DNA of 64,000 bases from Peptococcaceae bacterium 1109 (GCA_001028815.1 LDJB01000002.1:310001-374000), one strand, 5' to 3'. Shown: positions 8,751 to 18,834, numbered from the stretch's first letter. Notes: a model not told the origin generated them from the letters alone. Numbers and translations are program-made.

Positions 8751-9606
8751 GGCGTTTCAACTCCAATACGCGAACTAACTCCGCCTCTGCTTCCTCTAGG
8801 GTCAAAATGTTCGTTTGCACTGGGAGCCCCTTGCCCTTGAGCTCGTGCATGAGTTCTGTAACCTGGGGGACACCAAGCCCCATCTCTTTAAGGAGCTCCA
8901 CCTGGGTAAAGACTTCCCGGGGCGCCCCGTCAAACACAATGCCCCCCTGCTCCATCACAACCAGCCTAGTGCTCATCCGGGCCACATCTTCCATGCTGTG
9001 GGTCACCATAATCACCGTGACTTTACCCGCTCCGTGAAGGGCTTGAATCTTGCTGAGAATATCTGCAGAGCCCTCGGGATCAAGTCCCGCAGTAGGTTCA
9101 TCGAGGATAAGCACTGCAGGCTTCATTGCCAGGACGCCGGCAATTGCCACCCGGCGCTTTTGGCCCCCTGAGAGCTCAAAGGGTGAGTGATCCTTCAAGG
9201 CACTGTAGTCCAGGCCCACCATCTCTAGGGCCTCTTTCACCCGTGCCTCCACTTCCCTTTCCTCCAACCCGGCATTGCGGGGCCCGAAGGCCACATCTTC
9301 AAAGACAGTCTCCCCAAACAACTGGTGCTCGGGGTACTGGAACACCATTCCCACTTTTTGGCGGATCGCCCGAAGGCTCGTGTGTTTATCTGTCAGGTCA
9401 ACCCCATCCACATATACTCGGCCAGAAGTAGGCATGAGCAAGCCGTTGAAATGCTGAACCAGGGTAGATTTTCCCGAGCCCGTGTGGCCAATCAGGCCCA
9501 CAAACTCACCGTCTTCAATAGTGAGGCTCACATCCCGCAGGGCCACCTTGGCCATGGGCGTGCCTTCCATGTAAATGTGTGATACACGTTCAACTACGAT
9601 TGGCAT
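8737..9606 (-). CDS. ecfA2: ECF transporter ATPase A2
   Basis: 289-residue ABC ATPase: Walker A GHTGSGKST, Q-loop in FQYPEHQLF, signature LSGGQKRRVAIAG, Walker B ILDEPTAGLD, switch His in VTHSMED. It pairs with EcfA1 to power vitamin or metal uptake through EcfT. I start at ATG 9606, spaced 7 nt from GGTGG, rather than the in-frame GTG at 9612, which abuts that site. It overlaps ecfA1 by 13 nt. Confidence 0.95.
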   Translation of the reverse strand: MPIVVERVSHIYMEGTPMAKVALRDVSLTIEDGEFVGLIGHTGSGKSTLVQHFNGLLMPTSGRVYVDGVDLTDKHTSLRAIRQKVGMVFQYPEHQLFGETVFEDVAFGPRNAGLEEREVEARVKEALEMVGLDYSALKDHSPFELSGGQKRRVAIAGVLAMKPAVLILDEPTAGLDPEGSADILSKIQALHGAGKVTVIMVTHSMEDVARMSTRLVVMEQGGIVFDGAPREVFTQVELLKEMGLGVPQVTELMHELKGKGLPVQTNILTLEEAEAELVRVLELKRHGTV

Positions 9607-10433
9607 AGGCACTCCACCAACTCATCTACAGTGATTATCCCATCAGGAAGGTTCAGCCCGCGGCTGCGCAGGCGGTGAGATAGGGCGGTCACCTGAGGGA
9701 CGTCCAAGTGCAGGCTGCGAAGGAGCTCCACATTGGAGAACACGTCCTTCGGTGTACCTTGCAGGGCAATCTTGCCGTCGGTCATAATTACTACCCGATC
9801 CGCATTGATCACCTCATCCATGTGATGGGTGATGTGGACAATGGTGATTTTCTCAGTTTCGTTGAGGCGGTGGATGGTGTGCATGACTTCCCGCCGGCCT
9901 TCTGGATCCAGCATGGCAGTGGGCTCATCCAAGACGATGCACCGGGGGCGCATACTGATCATGCCAGCGATGGCCACCCGCTGTTTCTGGCCCCCTGACA
10001 GCTGATGGGGCGAGTGTAGGCGATATGCTTCCATTCCTACCGCCCGCAATGCCTCATCAACCCGAGCTTGGATCTCCTTAGAGGGAATGCCGAGATTCTC
10101 TGGGCCGAAAGCGACGTCCTCTTCCACAGTGGTTGCTACCAACTGGTTGTCGGGGTTTTGAAAGACCATGCCAATGGTTTGGCGGATCTGCCAAACCGCA
10201 GCATCATCCTTGGTATCAAGCCCGTCCACCAACACCCTGCCGCTAGAAGGGACCAGCAGGGCATTGCAATGCTTCGCCAGCGTTGACTTCCCCGATCCAT
10301 TGTGACCTAAGACGGCCACGAACTCCCCTGGATAAATGTCTAGATCGATGCCTTGTAGTGCAGCCCATTCCCGCTCTGTGCCAGGATTGTAGCGAAAATG
10401 CACGCCCTCAAAACGAATCAGCGGCTTGGCCAC
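9594..10433 (-). CDS. ecfA1: ECF transporter ATPase A1
   Basis: 279-residue ABC ATPase: Walker A GHNGSGKST, Q-loop FQNPDNQLV, signature LSGGQKQRVAIAG, Walker B IVLDEPTAMLD, switch His in ITHHMDE. The FQNPD...EEDVAFGPEN context marks the EcfA1 paralogue. I start at GTG 10433, 7 nt after GGAGG; an upstream in-frame GTG (10454) lacks a site. First of the ecfA1-ecfA2-ecfT-truA group, 93 nt after rplQ. Confidence 0.95.
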   Translation of the reverse strand: MAKPLIRFEGVHFRYNPGTEREWAALQGIDLDIYPGEFVAVLGHNGSGKSTLAKHCNALLVPSSGRVLVDGLDTKDDAAVWQIRQTIGMVFQNPDNQLVATTVEEDVAFGPENLGIPSKEIQARVDEALRAVGMEAYRLHSPHQLSGGQKQRVAIAGMISMRPRCIVLDEPTAMLDPEGRREVMHTIHRLNETEKITIVHITHHMDEVINADRVVIMTDGKIALQGTPKDVFSNVELLRSLHLDVPQVTALSHRLRSRGLNLPDGIITVDELVECLCQS

Positions 10434-10484
10434 AACAACACCTCCACTCCCCACAACCTACTCATTCTGCCGAAAAGTAGAGAA

Positions 10485-10505
10485 CGCAGAGGGGTAACCT
10501 CTGCG
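10485..10505 (-). terminator. Hairpin between rplQ and ecfA1
   Basis: Perfect 8-bp stem (CGCAGAGG and CCTCTGCG with a 5-nt loop). The exit is TTCTCTACTTTTC rather than a clean U run, so it is at best a leaky terminator that would lower, not stop, readthrough into the ecf genes. Confidence 0.45.
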
Positions 10506-10526
10506 ACCTCACCGGCAGCTAATTCC

Positions 10527-10865
10527 CTACACCCACTCGATGACCGCCATGGGTGCTGCATCGCCGCGGCGGAAGCCGGTCTTAATCACCCTTGTGTAAC
10601 CGCCATTCCGTTCCGCGTACTTGGGAGCAATCTCATTGAACAACTTCTGCACAGCCTTGGGATCGAGCAGATAGGCTGCGGCCTGTCTGCGGGCGTGCAA
10701 GTCGCCCCGCTTGCCAAGGGTAACCATCTTGTCCACCAGCGGCTTGATGGTCTTCGCTTTTGCTTCGGTAGTCTCGATTCTATCGTGTAGGATTAAGGAT
10801 GTTACCTGGTTGCGCAGGAGCATCCGTCTGTGATCAGATCTTCTTCCCAGTTTTCTGAGTTTCAC
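10527..10865 (-). CDS. rplQ: 50S ribosomal protein L17 (bL17)
   Basis: 112 residues with the conserved start [18 protein letters not shown] and the end [15 protein letters not shown] globular 50S protein near the exit tunnel. It lies 15 nt after rpoA, the usual end of the alpha operon. Confidence 0.98.
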   Translation of the reverse strand: MKLRKLGRRSDHRRMLLRNQVTSLILHDRIETTEAKAKTIKPLVDKMVTLGKRGDLHARRQAAAYLLDPKAVQKLFNEIAPKYAERNGGYTRVIKTGFRRGDAAPMAVIEWV

Positions 10866-10880
10866 CCTAACTCACCTACC

Positions 10881-11822
10881 TTATTCATCAGATTTCCGCA
10901 AGGAGAGCCCCAATTCTGCGAGTTTCTCTTTGACTTCCTGGAGTGATTTCTTCCCGAGATTGCGCACCTTCATCATATCTTCCTCTGTTCTCCTGGTCAG
11001 CTCTTCCACCGTATTAATACCGGCGCGCTTGAGGCAGTTGTAGGAGCGCACAGAAAGGTCCAGTTCCTCTACGGTCATCTCCATGAGGCGGTCGATGGAC
11101 TCCTCTTCCTTTTCCACCATAATCTCAACGTCGTCCACACTTTCGGTGAGGTCGGTGAAGAGTTTCAGGTGTTCCACCATGATTTTCGCCGCCCAACTCA
11201 CAGCTTCATCTGGGGCGATGGTCCGATCGGTCCAAACCTCTAGGACGAGGCGGTCATAGTCGGTAATCTGCCCTACACGAGTATCTTCCACTGTGTAGTT
11301 GACCTTCGTTACTGGGGTGAATATGGAATCCACTGGAATCAAACCGATGGGATGATCAGGGCGCTTGTTTTTCTCAGCACTGACGTACCCGCGCCCTTTG
11401 GCCACGGTGATCTCCATTTCCAGCTTTCCGCCCTCTTGAATCGTAGCTATGTGAAGTTCTGGATTAAGGATCTCCACACTGGGATCCGCCACAAAATCAC
11501 CCGCGAGAAGTTCCCCGGGTTCGGTGGCCTCCACGTGGATGGTCACAGGTTCGTCCACATGCAGCTTGACCAAGAGCTTCTTCAAGTTCAGGACTATATC
11601 TGTTGTATCCTCTACAACTCCAGGAATGGTGGAGAACTCATGGAGGATGCCATCGATGCGAACGGAGGTCACAGCTGTTCCGGGCAGGGAGGAGAGAAGG
11701 ATTCTCCGCAGGCTGTTCCCAAGTGTGATGCCGTATCCCCGCTCCAGTGGTTCAACCACAAACTTGCCATAGTCCTCTGTTAACTCAACCTGTTCGATCT
11801 TAGGCTTTTCAATTTCGATCAT
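10881..11822 (-). CDS. rpoA: RNA polymerase subunit alpha
   Basis: 313 residues. The N-terminal domain for dimerisation and beta/beta-prime assembly has [19 protein letters not shown] and LNLKKL; a flexible linker near residues 225-240 joins the C-terminal domain ([17 protein letters not shown], then [19 protein letters not shown]) that binds UP-element DNA and activators. ATG start 78 nt after rpsK. In most genomes rpsD lies just upstream; here it is missing. Confidence 0.99.
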   Translation of the reverse strand: MIEIEKPKIEQVELTEDYGKFVVEPLERGYGITLGNSLRRILLSSLPGTAVTSVRIDGILHEFSTIPGVVEDTTDIVLNLKKLLVKLHVDEPVTIHVEATEPGELLAGDFVADPSVEILNPELHIATIQEGGKLEMEITVAKGRGYVSAEKNKRPDHPIGLIPVDSIFTPVTKVNYTVEDTRVGQITDYDRLVLEVWTDRTIAPDEAVSWAAKIMVEHLKLFTDLTESVDDVEIMVEKEEESIDRLMEMTVEELDLSVRSYNCLKRAGINTVEELTRRTEEDMMKVRNLGKKSLQEVKEKLAELGLSLRKSDE

Positions 11823-11854
11823 AACTCTGGTACACCCTCCTTCTTACGCACACT

Positions 11855-11872
11855 GTGCGGGAAACCCCGCAC
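11855..11872 (-). other. Hairpin in the rpsK-rpoA gap
   Basis: GTGCGGG and CCCGCAC form a 7-bp stem with a 4-nt loop, placed where rpsD would normally be. No U run follows, so it is not a typical terminator; it may stabilise or mark a processing point in the message. Confidence 0.4.
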
Positions 11873-11900
11873 TGGGCCAAATGTCTGAAAGGGCATCCAA

Positions 11901-12299
11901 TCAGACTCTCCGCCTCTTGGGAGGGCGGCATCCGTTGTAAGGGATCGGTGTGACGTCTTTGATCGTGGTTACTTCCATTCCAGCAGCCTGCAAGGAGCGA
12001 ATTGCCGCTTCACGGCCTGCACCTGGGCCCTTCACGTACACGCTGACTTCCCGCATGCCGTGTTCCATAGCAATGCGAGCAGCTTGTTCCGCTGCCATAC
12101 CGGCGGCGAAGGGAGTGCCCTTCCGGGAACCTTTGAATCCCATGTGGCCTGCACTGGCCCACGAGATTACATTCCCCTGCTGATCACTGATGGTCACAAT
12201 TGTATTGTTAAACGTGGAGCGAATATGGGCAATGCCAACCGGGATATTTTTGCGTTCCCTCCGGCGCGGGCGTTGCCCTTTTGAACGCGGTCTTGCCAT
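11901..12299 (-). CDS. rpsK: 30S ribosomal protein S11 (uS11)
   Basis: 132 residues, with family motifs [25 protein letters not shown] and the C-terminal [18 protein letters not shown]. Part of the 30S platform near the Shine-Dalgarno helix. ATG preceded by GGAGG. It follows rpsM by 24 nt. Confidence 0.98.
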   Translation of the reverse strand: MARPRSKGQRPRRRERKNIPVGIAHIRSTFNNTIVTISDQQGNVISWASAGHMGFKGSRKGTPFAAGMAAEQAARIAMEHGMREVSVYVKGPGAGREAAIRSLQAAGMEVTTIKDVTPIPYNGCRPPKRRRV

Positions 12300-12323
12300 T
12301 TTGATGTCCTCCTTTCAGTCAGC

Positions 12324-12689
12324 CTATCTCTTCTTACCAGCGATGCGCTTGGGACCTTTGCGCGTTCTGGCATTGGTCTTGGTCCGCTGGCCTCGAACAG
12401 GTAAGCCGCGGCGGTGACGTATCCCACGGTAGCAGCCGATGTCTCTCAGCCGCTTGATATTCATATTTACTTCACGCCGAAGGTCGCCTTCTACGATAAA
12501 CTGCTTCTCAATGATCTCCCGGAGGCGGTTTGCCTCATCTTCGGTCAGATCACGCACCCGTGTGTTCGGGTCTAATCCGCAGATCTCAACAATTTTCTGT
12601 GCTGTGCTTCGGCCGATACCATAGATATAAGTCAAGCCGATCACTATCCGCTTGTCGCGGGGCAAATCTACACCTGCTATGCGTGCCAT
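12324..12689 (-). CDS. rpsM: 30S ribosomal protein S13 (uS13)
   Basis: 121 residues: [14 protein letters not shown] at the start, [10 protein letters not shown], and the basic tail [19 protein letters not shown]. Located in the 30S head, forming intersubunit bridges. ATG 12689 with AAGGGGGTG upstream. It follows rpmJ by 25 nt. Confidence 0.98.
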   Translation of the reverse strand: MARIAGVDLPRDKRIVIGLTYIYGIGRSTAQKIVEICGLDPNTRVRDLTEDEANRLREIIEKQFIVEGDLRREVNMNIKRLRDIGCYRGIRHRRGLPVRGQRTKTNARTRKGPKRIAGKKR

Positions 12690-12714
12690 CTATCTGGACA
12701 CCCCCTTATAACTG

Positions 12715-12843
<129 letters not shown>

Positions 12844-12855
12844 TTAGCCGCTAGA

Positions 12856-13074
12856 CTATTTTTTCCGGTACGTTATCCTTCCGCGAGTCAGGTCATAGGG
12901 GGACAGCTCCACCGTAACCCTGTCACCGGGAAGAATCCGGATAAAGTGCATCCGCATCTTGCCTGAGATATGAGCCAAAACTTTATGCCCATTCTCTAAT
13001 TCCACACGGAACATCGCATTTGGAAGTGGTTCTATGACTGTACCTTCAACTTCAATAGCATCATCTTTCGCCAT
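12856..13074 (-). CDS. infA: Translation initiation factor IF-1
   Basis: 72 residues, the standard IF-1 length, with an OB fold ([37 protein letters not shown]; quoted in parts). It occupies the 30S A site during initiation. I start at ATG 13074; an in-frame ATG at 13101 would add nine residues not found in the family. The start overlaps the end of the upstream KOW gene by 14 nt, suggesting coupled translation. Confidence 0.97.
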   Translation of the reverse strand: MAKDDAIEVEGTVIEPLPNAMFRVELENGHKVLAHISGKMRMHFIRILPGDRVTVELSPYDLTRGRITYRKK

Positions 13075-13348
13075 GAACAGTTGAACCCTCCTCTCCTTCA
13101 TTCTCCGCTGGGGAGTGGCTCTCGATAAAGTACCGGATTTCGCCGTTGGACAGGGAATCGCTTACCAGCACTGCCTCGTGGGCAATCAAATGCTTTGTGT
13201 TCTTCCGCTTTGGCCGGCTGAGCTTCCTAATGTGCCCATCGGCCACCAACACGTATCCTGACTCATCAAAGCCAACCACCACATATTTTCTCCCAGAGTC
13301 TCTTCCTGCTCTTGAGGTCACTAACTGTCCTACGCTTAAGAGTCCCAT
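13061..13348 (-). CDS. KOW-domain RNA-binding protein (L14e-like)
   Basis: 95 residues. The N-terminal half ([21 protein letters not shown]) is a KOW/SH3-like barrel resembling eukaryotic and archaeal L14e/L27e; the rest is charged and likely disordered (many Glu near the end). Genes of this type commonly sit between map and infA in clostridia, as here (4 nt after map, overlapping infA). Likely ribosome-associated; the precise role is not established. Confidence 0.85.
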   Translation of the reverse strand: MGLLSVGQLVTSRAGRDSGRKYVVVGFDESGYVLVADGHIRKLSRPKRKNTKHLIAHEAVLVSDSLSNGEIRYFIESHSPAENEGEEGSTVHGER

Positions 13349-13352
13349 TCAA

Positions 13353-14108
13353 TCACTCCTGCAGACTTGTGAGGATCCGCGGGCCATCATCGGTTATCGC
13401 TACAGTGTGCTCGAAATGCACCGACCAGCTCCCGTCTCGGGTAACCACAGTCCAGTTGTCCTGGAGCACCTCCACGTGGTAGCCGCCGGCGTTGATCATC
13501 GGCTCGATGGCCAACGTCATTCCCACCTTCAGCCGCGGTCCCCGCCCAGGAGGGCCGAAGTTTGGGATCTGAGGCTCTTCATGCATTTCCCGGCCTATGC
13601 CGTGCCCCACAAAATCCCGCACCACAGAGAACCCGTAACTTTCAGCATATTGTTGGACAGCATGAGATATATCAGAGAGGCGGTTCCCCTCAACTGCCTG
13701 AGCGATGCCGCGGTAAAGTGCCTCTTCGCCTACCTGCAGCAAAGCATGGACATTCCCGTTCACTTCCCCCACAGGGTATGTCCAGGCACTGTCACCACAG
13801 AAACCATCGACAAACGCCCCGATATCCACTGCCACAATGGATCCCTCTTCTAAAACCTCTTCGGCTGAGGGGATCCCGTGCACAACCACCTCGTTGACGG
13901 AAGCACAAATGGTGGCAGGGTAACCGTGGTAGCCTTTGAACGCTGGAATCGCACCTTCTTTCCGGAGGAACTCTTCCACCGCTTGGTCGATCTGGAGAGT
14001 TGTCACTCCGGGGCGGATCATTTCCCGAACGAGTTCGTGAGCTCTGGCCACCACCAAACCTGCCTTGCGCATTGCCCGCAGCTCATCGGCGGATTTGCGG
14101 ATAATCAC
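13353..14108 (-). CDS. map: Methionine aminopeptidase, type I
   Basis: 251 residues. It removes the initiator methionine from nascent proteins. The five metal ligands are visible: the two Asp in VDIGAFVDGFCGD, His in GHGIGREMHEEP, Glu in AIEPMI and Glu in FEHTVAIT. GTG start overlapping the adk stop (GTGA). No N-terminal extension, so type Ia. Order secY-adk-map is standard. Confidence 0.98.
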   Translation of the reverse strand: MIIRKSADELRAMRKAGLVVARAHELVREMIRPGVTTLQIDQAVEEFLRKEGAIPAFKGYHGYPATICASVNEVVVHGIPSAEEVLEEGSIVAVDIGAFVDGFCGDSAWTYPVGEVNGNVHALLQVGEEALYRGIAQAVEGNRLSDISHAVQQYAESYGFSVVRDFVGHGIGREMHEEPQIPNFGPPGRGPRLKVGMTLAIEPMINAGGYHVEVLQDNWTVVTRDGSWSVHFEHTVAITDDGPRILTSLQE

Positions 14109-14791
14109 CGGGCACCACCTACAGATTCTTCGGCGGTAGGCTCAGCAAACCGGGAAATCAGGCTATCCACATCAGCAAACACATCTTTAATGGCCGCTTC
14201 CCCATCCACGCTGTACAACCGGCCGCTCTGGGCATAGTAATGCACCACTGGATGGGTCTGCACCATGTAGACATCCAAACGATTCCGGGCGGTTTCCACC
14301 GTATCATCTGAACGTTGGATTAAATCACCGCCGCATTTGTCACAAACTCCCTTGCCCTTTGCCCGGTAGTAAGTGAGATGATAAACAGCACCGCACTGAC
14401 TGCACACACGCCGCTGGGAAATCCTGCGAACTGCCTCCTCAGGAGTGATGCGGATATCCAGGGCGATCTGCACTCCAGAGTTGCTCAGGGCAAGCTGTTC
14501 ATCAAGGAAGACTGCTTGCCTAACCGTCCTGGGAAAGCCATCCAAGATCCACCCGCCTGCGCAATCTGGCGCCTGCAAGCGTTCATGGATAATCCTAATG
14601 GCCAGTTCATCGGGGACGAGGTTTCCTTTGGAGATGTAGCCGTTGGCTTCCTGACCCAGCGGCGAACCAGAGGCCACCGCCTCCCGAATAAGGCTTCCCG
14701 TGGAAATGTGCGGGATACCGTATTTCTCAGTAATGTGTTCTCCCTGAGTGCCCTTTCCCGCACCCGGTAGGCCTAGCAATACCAAGCGCAT
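14105..14791 (-). CDS. adk: Adenylate kinase, zinc-LID form
   Basis: 228 residues. It equilibrates AMP + ATP with 2 ADP. P-loop GLPGAGKGTQ, AMP site STGSLIREA, DGFPRT, and a LID with CSQCGAVYH and CDKCGGD: a four-Cys zinc site typical of Gram-positive enzymes. P-loop has Leu where most have Pro (GLPGAGKG), a mild variant. I start at ATG 14791, 10 nt after AGGAGG; an in-frame TTG at 14797 is possible. Confidence 0.97.
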   Translation of the reverse strand: MRLVLLGLPGAGKGTQGEHITEKYGIPHISTGSLIREAVASGSPLGQEANGYISKGNLVPDELAIRIIHERLQAPDCAGGWILDGFPRTVRQAVFLDEQLALSNSGVQIALDIRITPEEAVRRISQRRVCSQCGAVYHLTYYRAKGKGVCDKCGGDLIQRSDDTVETARNRLDVYMVQTHPVVHYYAQSGRLYSVDGEAAIKDVFADVDSLISRFAEPTAEESVGGAR

Positions 14792-14808
14792 TGTCAAATT
14801 TCCTCCTT

Positions 14809-16077
14809 CTACTTCAGGAACCCTTCATAATGCCGCATCAGCAGGTGGGCTTCGATCTGCTGCATCGTCTCGAGCGCAACGCCAACCATGATCAGAATGC
14901 CAGTTCCTCCGAAATAGAGAAGGTTGGTGGGTACCCGGGTAATGATAGCCACAAGTGATGGCAGCACCGCAACGAACGCCAAGAAAATGGCACCGGGCAG
15001 AGTAATGCGGGTCAACACCCGATCCAAGTAATCTGCCGTTGGCCTGCCTGGACGAAGGCCTGGTATATAGCCTCCGTTCTTCTTCATGTTGTCAGCGACT
15101 TCAATGGGGTTGAAAGTCACTGCAGTATAGAAGTACGTGAAGAAAATGACCAATAGCACAAAAATCACGTTGTAGCCAAAACTGCCGTATCCCAACCACT
15201 TGTTAATGAAATCCAGCGCTGGCACAAACTGCGTCAGCGTCAGCGGGAAGGTTAAGACAGACGAGGCGAAGATCACTGGAATCACGCCAGCCTGGTTCAC
15301 CTTCAAGGGAATGTGCGTAGACTGCCCGCCGTAAACCTTCCGCCCCACGATGCGCTTGGCATACTGGACGGGGATGCGGCGTTGGCCTTGAGTGACCATG
15401 ACTACTGCTGCAATGATGGCAACGGTGATGATGAGATACAGAATTAGGCTCAAAGCACTTACTCCACCCTCGCCGACGGCTCTGATGGAGTTTACCACCA
15501 TGGTGGGCAGCTCAGCTATGATTCCGATAAAGATCAGCATGGAAATACCGTTGCCGATCCCTTTTTCCGAAATCTTGTCGCCGATCCACATGAGGAAAGA
15601 CGTGCCTGCAACCAAAGTGATGGTGATGAGCGCCAAACCAAAGAACCCAGGGTTAGTGGTTACGCCCCACGCCCGAGCCATCAGTGTGGTTGCCAATGCT
15701 TGAACCAAGGCAAGGACCACTGTGGCATAACGCGTGTACTGGGAGATAATTTTCCGCCCCTCTGGGCCTTCTTTCGACAGCTCTTCCAGCTTAGGAATGA
15801 CGATCGTCAAGAGGTTTAGCACAATGGAGGCAGTAATGTACGGGCTTACTCCAAGGGCAAACACCGTAAAACGAGCCAACGCACCACCTGTAAACAGGTT
15901 GAGGAAACCGAAGATGTTCCCCCCGTCAATGCCAAGCTCCTGTGCCAATGCGGCAGCATTTACGCCTGGAACGGGAATGAACGACCCGACCCGGTAGATG
16001 GCCAGCATAGCCGCTGTGTAGATGATCTTCCGGCGCAGGTCAGGAATGCGCATGGCGTTTCTTAAAGCGTCCAGCAA
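14809..16077 (-). CDS. secY: Protein translocase subunit SecY
   Basis: 422 residues with ten predicted membrane helices; SecY signatures include the plug region IPVPGVNAAAL, the TFFYTAVTFNP-like stretch, and the C-terminal GTGILIMVGVALETMQQIEA. It is the channel of the general secretion system with SecE (40630-40860). TTG start directly after the rplO TAG, with a GAGGTG site inside the end of rplO, so translation is likely coupled. Confidence 0.98.
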   Translation of the reverse strand: MLDALRNAMRIPDLRRKIIYTAAMLAIYRVGSFIPVPGVNAAALAQELGIDGGNIFGFLNLFTGGALARFTVFALGVSPYITASIVLNLLTIVIPKLEELSKEGPEGRKIISQYTRYATVVLALVQALATTLMARAWGVTTNPGFFGLALITITLVAGTSFLMWIGDKISEKGIGNGISMLIFIGIIAELPTMVVNSIRAVGEGGVSALSLILYLIITVAIIAAVVMVTQGQRRIPVQYAKRIVGRKVYGGQSTHIPLKVNQAGVIPVIFASSVLTFPLTLTQFVPALDFINKWLGYGSFGYNVIFVLLVIFFTYFYTAVTFNPIEVADNMKKNGGYIPGLRPGRPTADYLDRVLTRITLPGAIFLAFVAVLPSLVAIITRVPTNLLYFGGTGILIMVGVALETMQQIEAHLLMRHYEGFLK

Positions 16078-16518
16078 CTAGATCACCTCAACTTGGCCGC
16101 CAGCCTCTTGGATTTTGGCTGCCGCCGATTTTGTAAAACCATGAGCCTGCACCGTCAGTGCATGCTTGATCTCACCGCTGCCAAGAATCTTGATACCATC
16201 CTTAACGCTTTTAATTAGCCCTGACTCCTGCAAGAGTTGGGGAGTGACCACAGTTCCAGGTGCAAACCGGTTCAAGTCACCCACGTTTACCTCAGCAAAT
16301 TGCCGTTGGAATATATTAGTGAATCCCCGCTTGGGCAGGCGCCGTACCAGGGGCATTTGACCGCCTTCAAAGTAAGGGCCCTTGCCACCGCCAGAACGGG
16401 AACGCTGTCCCTTCTGGCCCCTGCCAGATGTCTTGCCTAGTCCTGAACCGATACCGCGACCGACCCGCTTCCGTGCAGTGCGGCTGTTTTCAGCAGGCTG
16501 CAGTTCATGAATCCGCAC
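16078..16518 (-). CDS. rplO: 50S ribosomal protein L15 (uL15)
   Basis: 146 residues: start [22 protein letters not shown], Gly/Arg-rich region [18 protein letters not shown], and the [17 protein letters not shown] motif (fragments). A late-assembly 50S protein. GTG start with AGGGGGTG upstream. It directly abuts secY. Confidence 0.98.
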   Translation of the reverse strand: MRIHELQPAENSRTARKRVGRGIGSGLGKTSGRGQKGQRSRSGGGKGPYFEGGQMPLVRRLPKRGFTNIFQRQFAEVNVGDLNRFAPGTVVTPQLLQESGLIKSVKDGIKILGSGEIKHALTVQAHGFTKSAAAKIQEAGGQVEVI

Positions 16519-16531
16519 GTTTACACCCCCT

Positions 16532-16717
16532 CTAGCTGTTTACTTCTTCTACTTCAACAAGATGGCGTACTTTTCGCACCATGCCCCGGATGGCAGGGGT
16601 GTCTTCATGAACTACCTCACTGCCCAGCTTGGAAAGGCCCAAAGCGGCAATGGTGTCTTTTTGGTCTTTTGCATAGCCAATGGCGCTTTTCGCGTACTTG
16701 ATTTTCAATTTTGCCAC
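16532..16717 (-). CDS. rpmD: 50S ribosomal protein L30 (uL30)
   Basis: 61 residues with the short L30 fold: [19 protein letters not shown] and the central [13 protein letters not shown] start with GGGGGCG upstream. Located between rpsE and rplO as usual. Confidence 0.97.
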   Translation of the reverse strand: MAKLKIKYAKSAIGYAKDQKDTIAALGLSKLGSEVVHEDTPAIRGMVRKVRHLVEVEEVNS

Positions 16718-16729
16718 AACATTCGCCCC

Positions 16730-17233
16730 CTAACCCAAGATTTCTCCGGGATTCTTACCACGAAGGCGGGCCACATCTGCTACTGTCCGCAGACTCTCGA
16801 TACCTTTGAGAGTTGCGCGTACCACGTTGATGGGGTTGGCAGAACCAAGGGACTTTGTCAAGATGTCCTGTACCCCTGCGCACTCTAAAACGGCGCGCAC
16901 GGGACCGCCCGCAATAACTCCAGTACCTTCCGAAGCTGGTTTCAGCATAACCTTCGCTCCAGAGAACTTCTCGGTAACTGGATGCGGGATGGTGGTACCA
17001 ACGATGGGCACTTCAATCATATTCCGCTTCGCGGCTTCAGTTGCTTTCCGAATAGCCTCCGAAACTTCCCGGGCCTTGCCAAGTCCCGCTCCGACTCGGC
17101 CGTTGCGGTCACCCACAACCACAAGGGCGCTGAAAGAACGTTTCCTGCCGCCTTTAACAGTCTTAGAAACAGGATTGATGCTCACCAAACGCTCTTCGAG
17201 TTCTACTCCACTTGCTTCAATTCGTTTTGCCAA
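16730..17233 (-). CDS. rpsE: 30S ribosomal protein S5 (uS5)
   Basis: 167 residues; [16 protein letters not shown], the FSALVVVGD segment, and the C-terminal domain with [13 protein letters not shown] 30S body protein involved in accuracy and helicase activity at the mRNA entry. TTG start after GAGGGAGGG. It follows rplR by 21 nt. Confidence 0.98.
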   Translation of the reverse strand: MAKRIEASGVELEERLVSINPVSKTVKGGRKRSFSALVVVGDRNGRVGAGLGKAREVSEAIRKATEAAKRNMIEVPIVGTTIPHPVTEKFSGAKVMLKPASEGTGVIAGGPVRAVLECAGVQDILTKSLGSANPINVVRATLKGIESLRTVADVARLRGKNPGEILG

Positions 17234-17254
17234 GCTTACTTCCCTCCCTCGCTG

Positions 17255-17620
17255 TTAAAATTCCAGGCCGCCCTCACGTGCTCCCTCAGCGAGAGCCGCG
17301 ATTCTACCGTGATAAATATATCCGCCCCGATCAAACACAACCTTGCTGATGTCCTTTTCCTTGGCCCGCTGGGCAAGTACAAGGCCCACCTGTTTTGCGG
17401 CTTCTTTGTTACCGCCAATTGCCAGCTTCCCTTTCAGCTCAGGCTCGGCGGAAGAAGCGGCAACTAGTGTGTGACCAGTCGTGTCATCAATAATCTGTGC
17501 ATGAATATGGCGCAGGCTGCGATACACCGACAAACGGGGACGCTGCGCGGTTCCGCTGATCTTCTTGCGGAGGCGAAGGTGCCGCCGTTTCCGTGCCAGC
17601 TCCCGATTAAACTTGGCCAT
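17255..17620 (-). CDS. rplR: 50S ribosomal protein L18 (uL18)
   Basis: 121 residues: basic N-terminus [15 protein letters not shown], then [20 protein letters not shown] and the C-terminal [24 protein letters not shown] (in parts). It binds 5S rRNA with L5. ATG start; 34 nt after rplF. Confidence 0.98.
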   Translation of the reverse strand: MAKFNRELARKRRHLRLRKKISGTAQRPRLSVYRSLRHIHAQIIDDTTGHTLVAASSAEPELKGKLAIGGNKEAAKQVGLVLAQRAKEKDISKVVFDRGGYIYHGRIAALAEGAREGGLEF

Positions 17621-17654
17621 CTATCTCACCATCCTTATTCCCAAACTAGTTACC

Positions 17655-18194
17655 CTATACCCTACCAGCCTTACCAGCTTTCCGGCGGATCCGTTCTCCT
17701 TCATAGCGGATACCCTTCCCGAGATACGGCTCAGGCCGGCGGAAGTCACGAATGTTAGCTGCTGTCTGACCCACTAGTTCCTTATCGATACCCCGGACAG
17801 TGATCCTAGTGGGGGTAGGTACATCTATCTCGATACCCGGCGCCGGCTCCACCTCGATGGGATGGGAGTAGCCGAGTGACAAGACCAACTTGCTGCCCTG
17901 CTTAGAGGCCCTGTAACCCACACCCACAATCTCCAGGTTGCGGGAGAAGCCCTGAGTTACGCCTTGCACCATGTTAGCAACCAGGGTCCGGGTAAGGCCG
18001 TGCAGAGAACGGTGCTCCTTCTCATCGCTTGGACGCTTGACCACAATGGCGCCGTCCTCTTGCTCTACGATCATGGCAGGATGAAGTTCCTTTGTCAGCT
18101 CGCCCTTAGGCCCTTTGACGCTGATGGTGTTGCCATCGATCTTAACTTCGACCCCTGCTGGGATGGCGATTGGCAGCTTCCCAATTCTAGACAT
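17655..18194 (-). CDS. rplF: 50S ribosomal protein L6 (uL6)
   Basis: 179 residues with two related alpha/beta domains; [15 protein letters not shown] at the start, [11 protein letters not shown], and the C-terminal [14 protein letters not shown] signature. Located near the factor-binding site of the 50S. ATG preceded by GGGGGG-rich sequence; 12 nt after rpsH. Confidence 0.98.
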   Translation of the reverse strand: MSRIGKLPIAIPAGVEVKIDGNTISVKGPKGELTKELHPAMIVEQEDGAIVVKRPSDEKEHRSLHGLTRTLVANMVQGVTQGFSRNLEIVGVGYRASKQGSKLVLSLGYSHPIEVEPAPGIEIDVPTPTRITVRGIDKELVGQTAANIRDFRRPEPYLGKGIRYEGERIRRKAGKAGRV

Positions 18195-18206
18195 GTCTTT
18201 CCCCCC

Positions 18207-18605
18207 TTACCATACGTAGCAGATTACTTCTCCGCCCACGCCCTGCTTGCGGGCTTCTCTATCTGTGATAACTCCCTGCGAAGTGGACAAAATGGCGATG
18301 CCAAGGCCGCCTAAGACACGGGGAATCTCGTCTTTGTTCGCGTAAACCCGCAGTCCAGGCTTGCTGATCCGCTTCAGCCCTTGGATTACCTGTCCCTTTT
18401 GAGGTGTGTACTTGAGGTACACCCGCAGGATCCCTTGCTTTCCATCATCTATAACCTTATATTCCCGAATGAATCCTTCATCCTTTAAGATTCGGGCCAA
18501 CTCCACCTTCAGTTTGGAACCGGGAATATCCACCGAGTCATGTTTCACGGAATTGGCGTTCCGAATGCGAGTGAGCATATCGGCGATTGGATCGGTCATT
18601 ACCAT
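18207..18605 (-). CDS. rpsH: 30S ribosomal protein S8 (uS8)
   Basis: 132 residues: [14 protein letters not shown] at the start and the C-terminal [28 protein letters not shown] (in parts). It binds helix 21 of 16S rRNA and in some bacteria represses the spc operon. ATG 18605 is 8 nt after GGAGG, so preferred over the ATG two codons later. Confidence 0.98.
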   Translation of the reverse strand: MVMTDPIADMLTRIRNANSVKHDSVDIPGSKLKVELARILKDEGFIREYKVIDDGKQGILRVYLKYTPQKGQVIQGLKRISKPGLRVYANKDEIPRVLGGLGIAILSTSQGVITDREARKQGVGGEVICYVW

Positions 18606-18635
18606 ACTGGAAACCTCCTTTCGGATGAAACGTTT

Positions 18636-18821
18636 CTACCAGCTGGCCTTGGTTACTCCTGGAATTTGGCCTTCGTTGGCTAACTTCCTGAAGCACACAC
18701 GGCACATCTGAAAGCGGCGCATATAGCCGCGGGGGCGACCGCAAATCCGGCAGCGGTTAACCTGGCGCACCTTGAACTTGGGCGCACGCTGCGCTTTGAG
18801 GATCTTCGATGTCTTCGCCAC
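18636..18821 (-). CDS. rpsN: 30S ribosomal protein S14, zinc type (uS14)
   Basis: 61 residues, the short form with two CxxC pairs (CRICGRPRG and CRVCFR) that bind zinc, plus the RQVNRCR segment. The zinc form points to Bacillota, Actinomycetota or related lineages. Standard place between rplE and rpsH. Confidence 0.98.
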   Translation of the reverse strand: MAKTSKILKAQRAPKFKVRQVNRCRICGRPRGYMRRFQMCRVCFRKLANEGQIPGVTKASW

Positions 18822-18834
18822 ACTATCTCTCCTT

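Noticed and set aside
13146-13853. Plus-strand ORF of 235 codons across map and the KOW gene
   Set aside because: Overlaps two well-supported minus-strand genes and has no recognisable motif.
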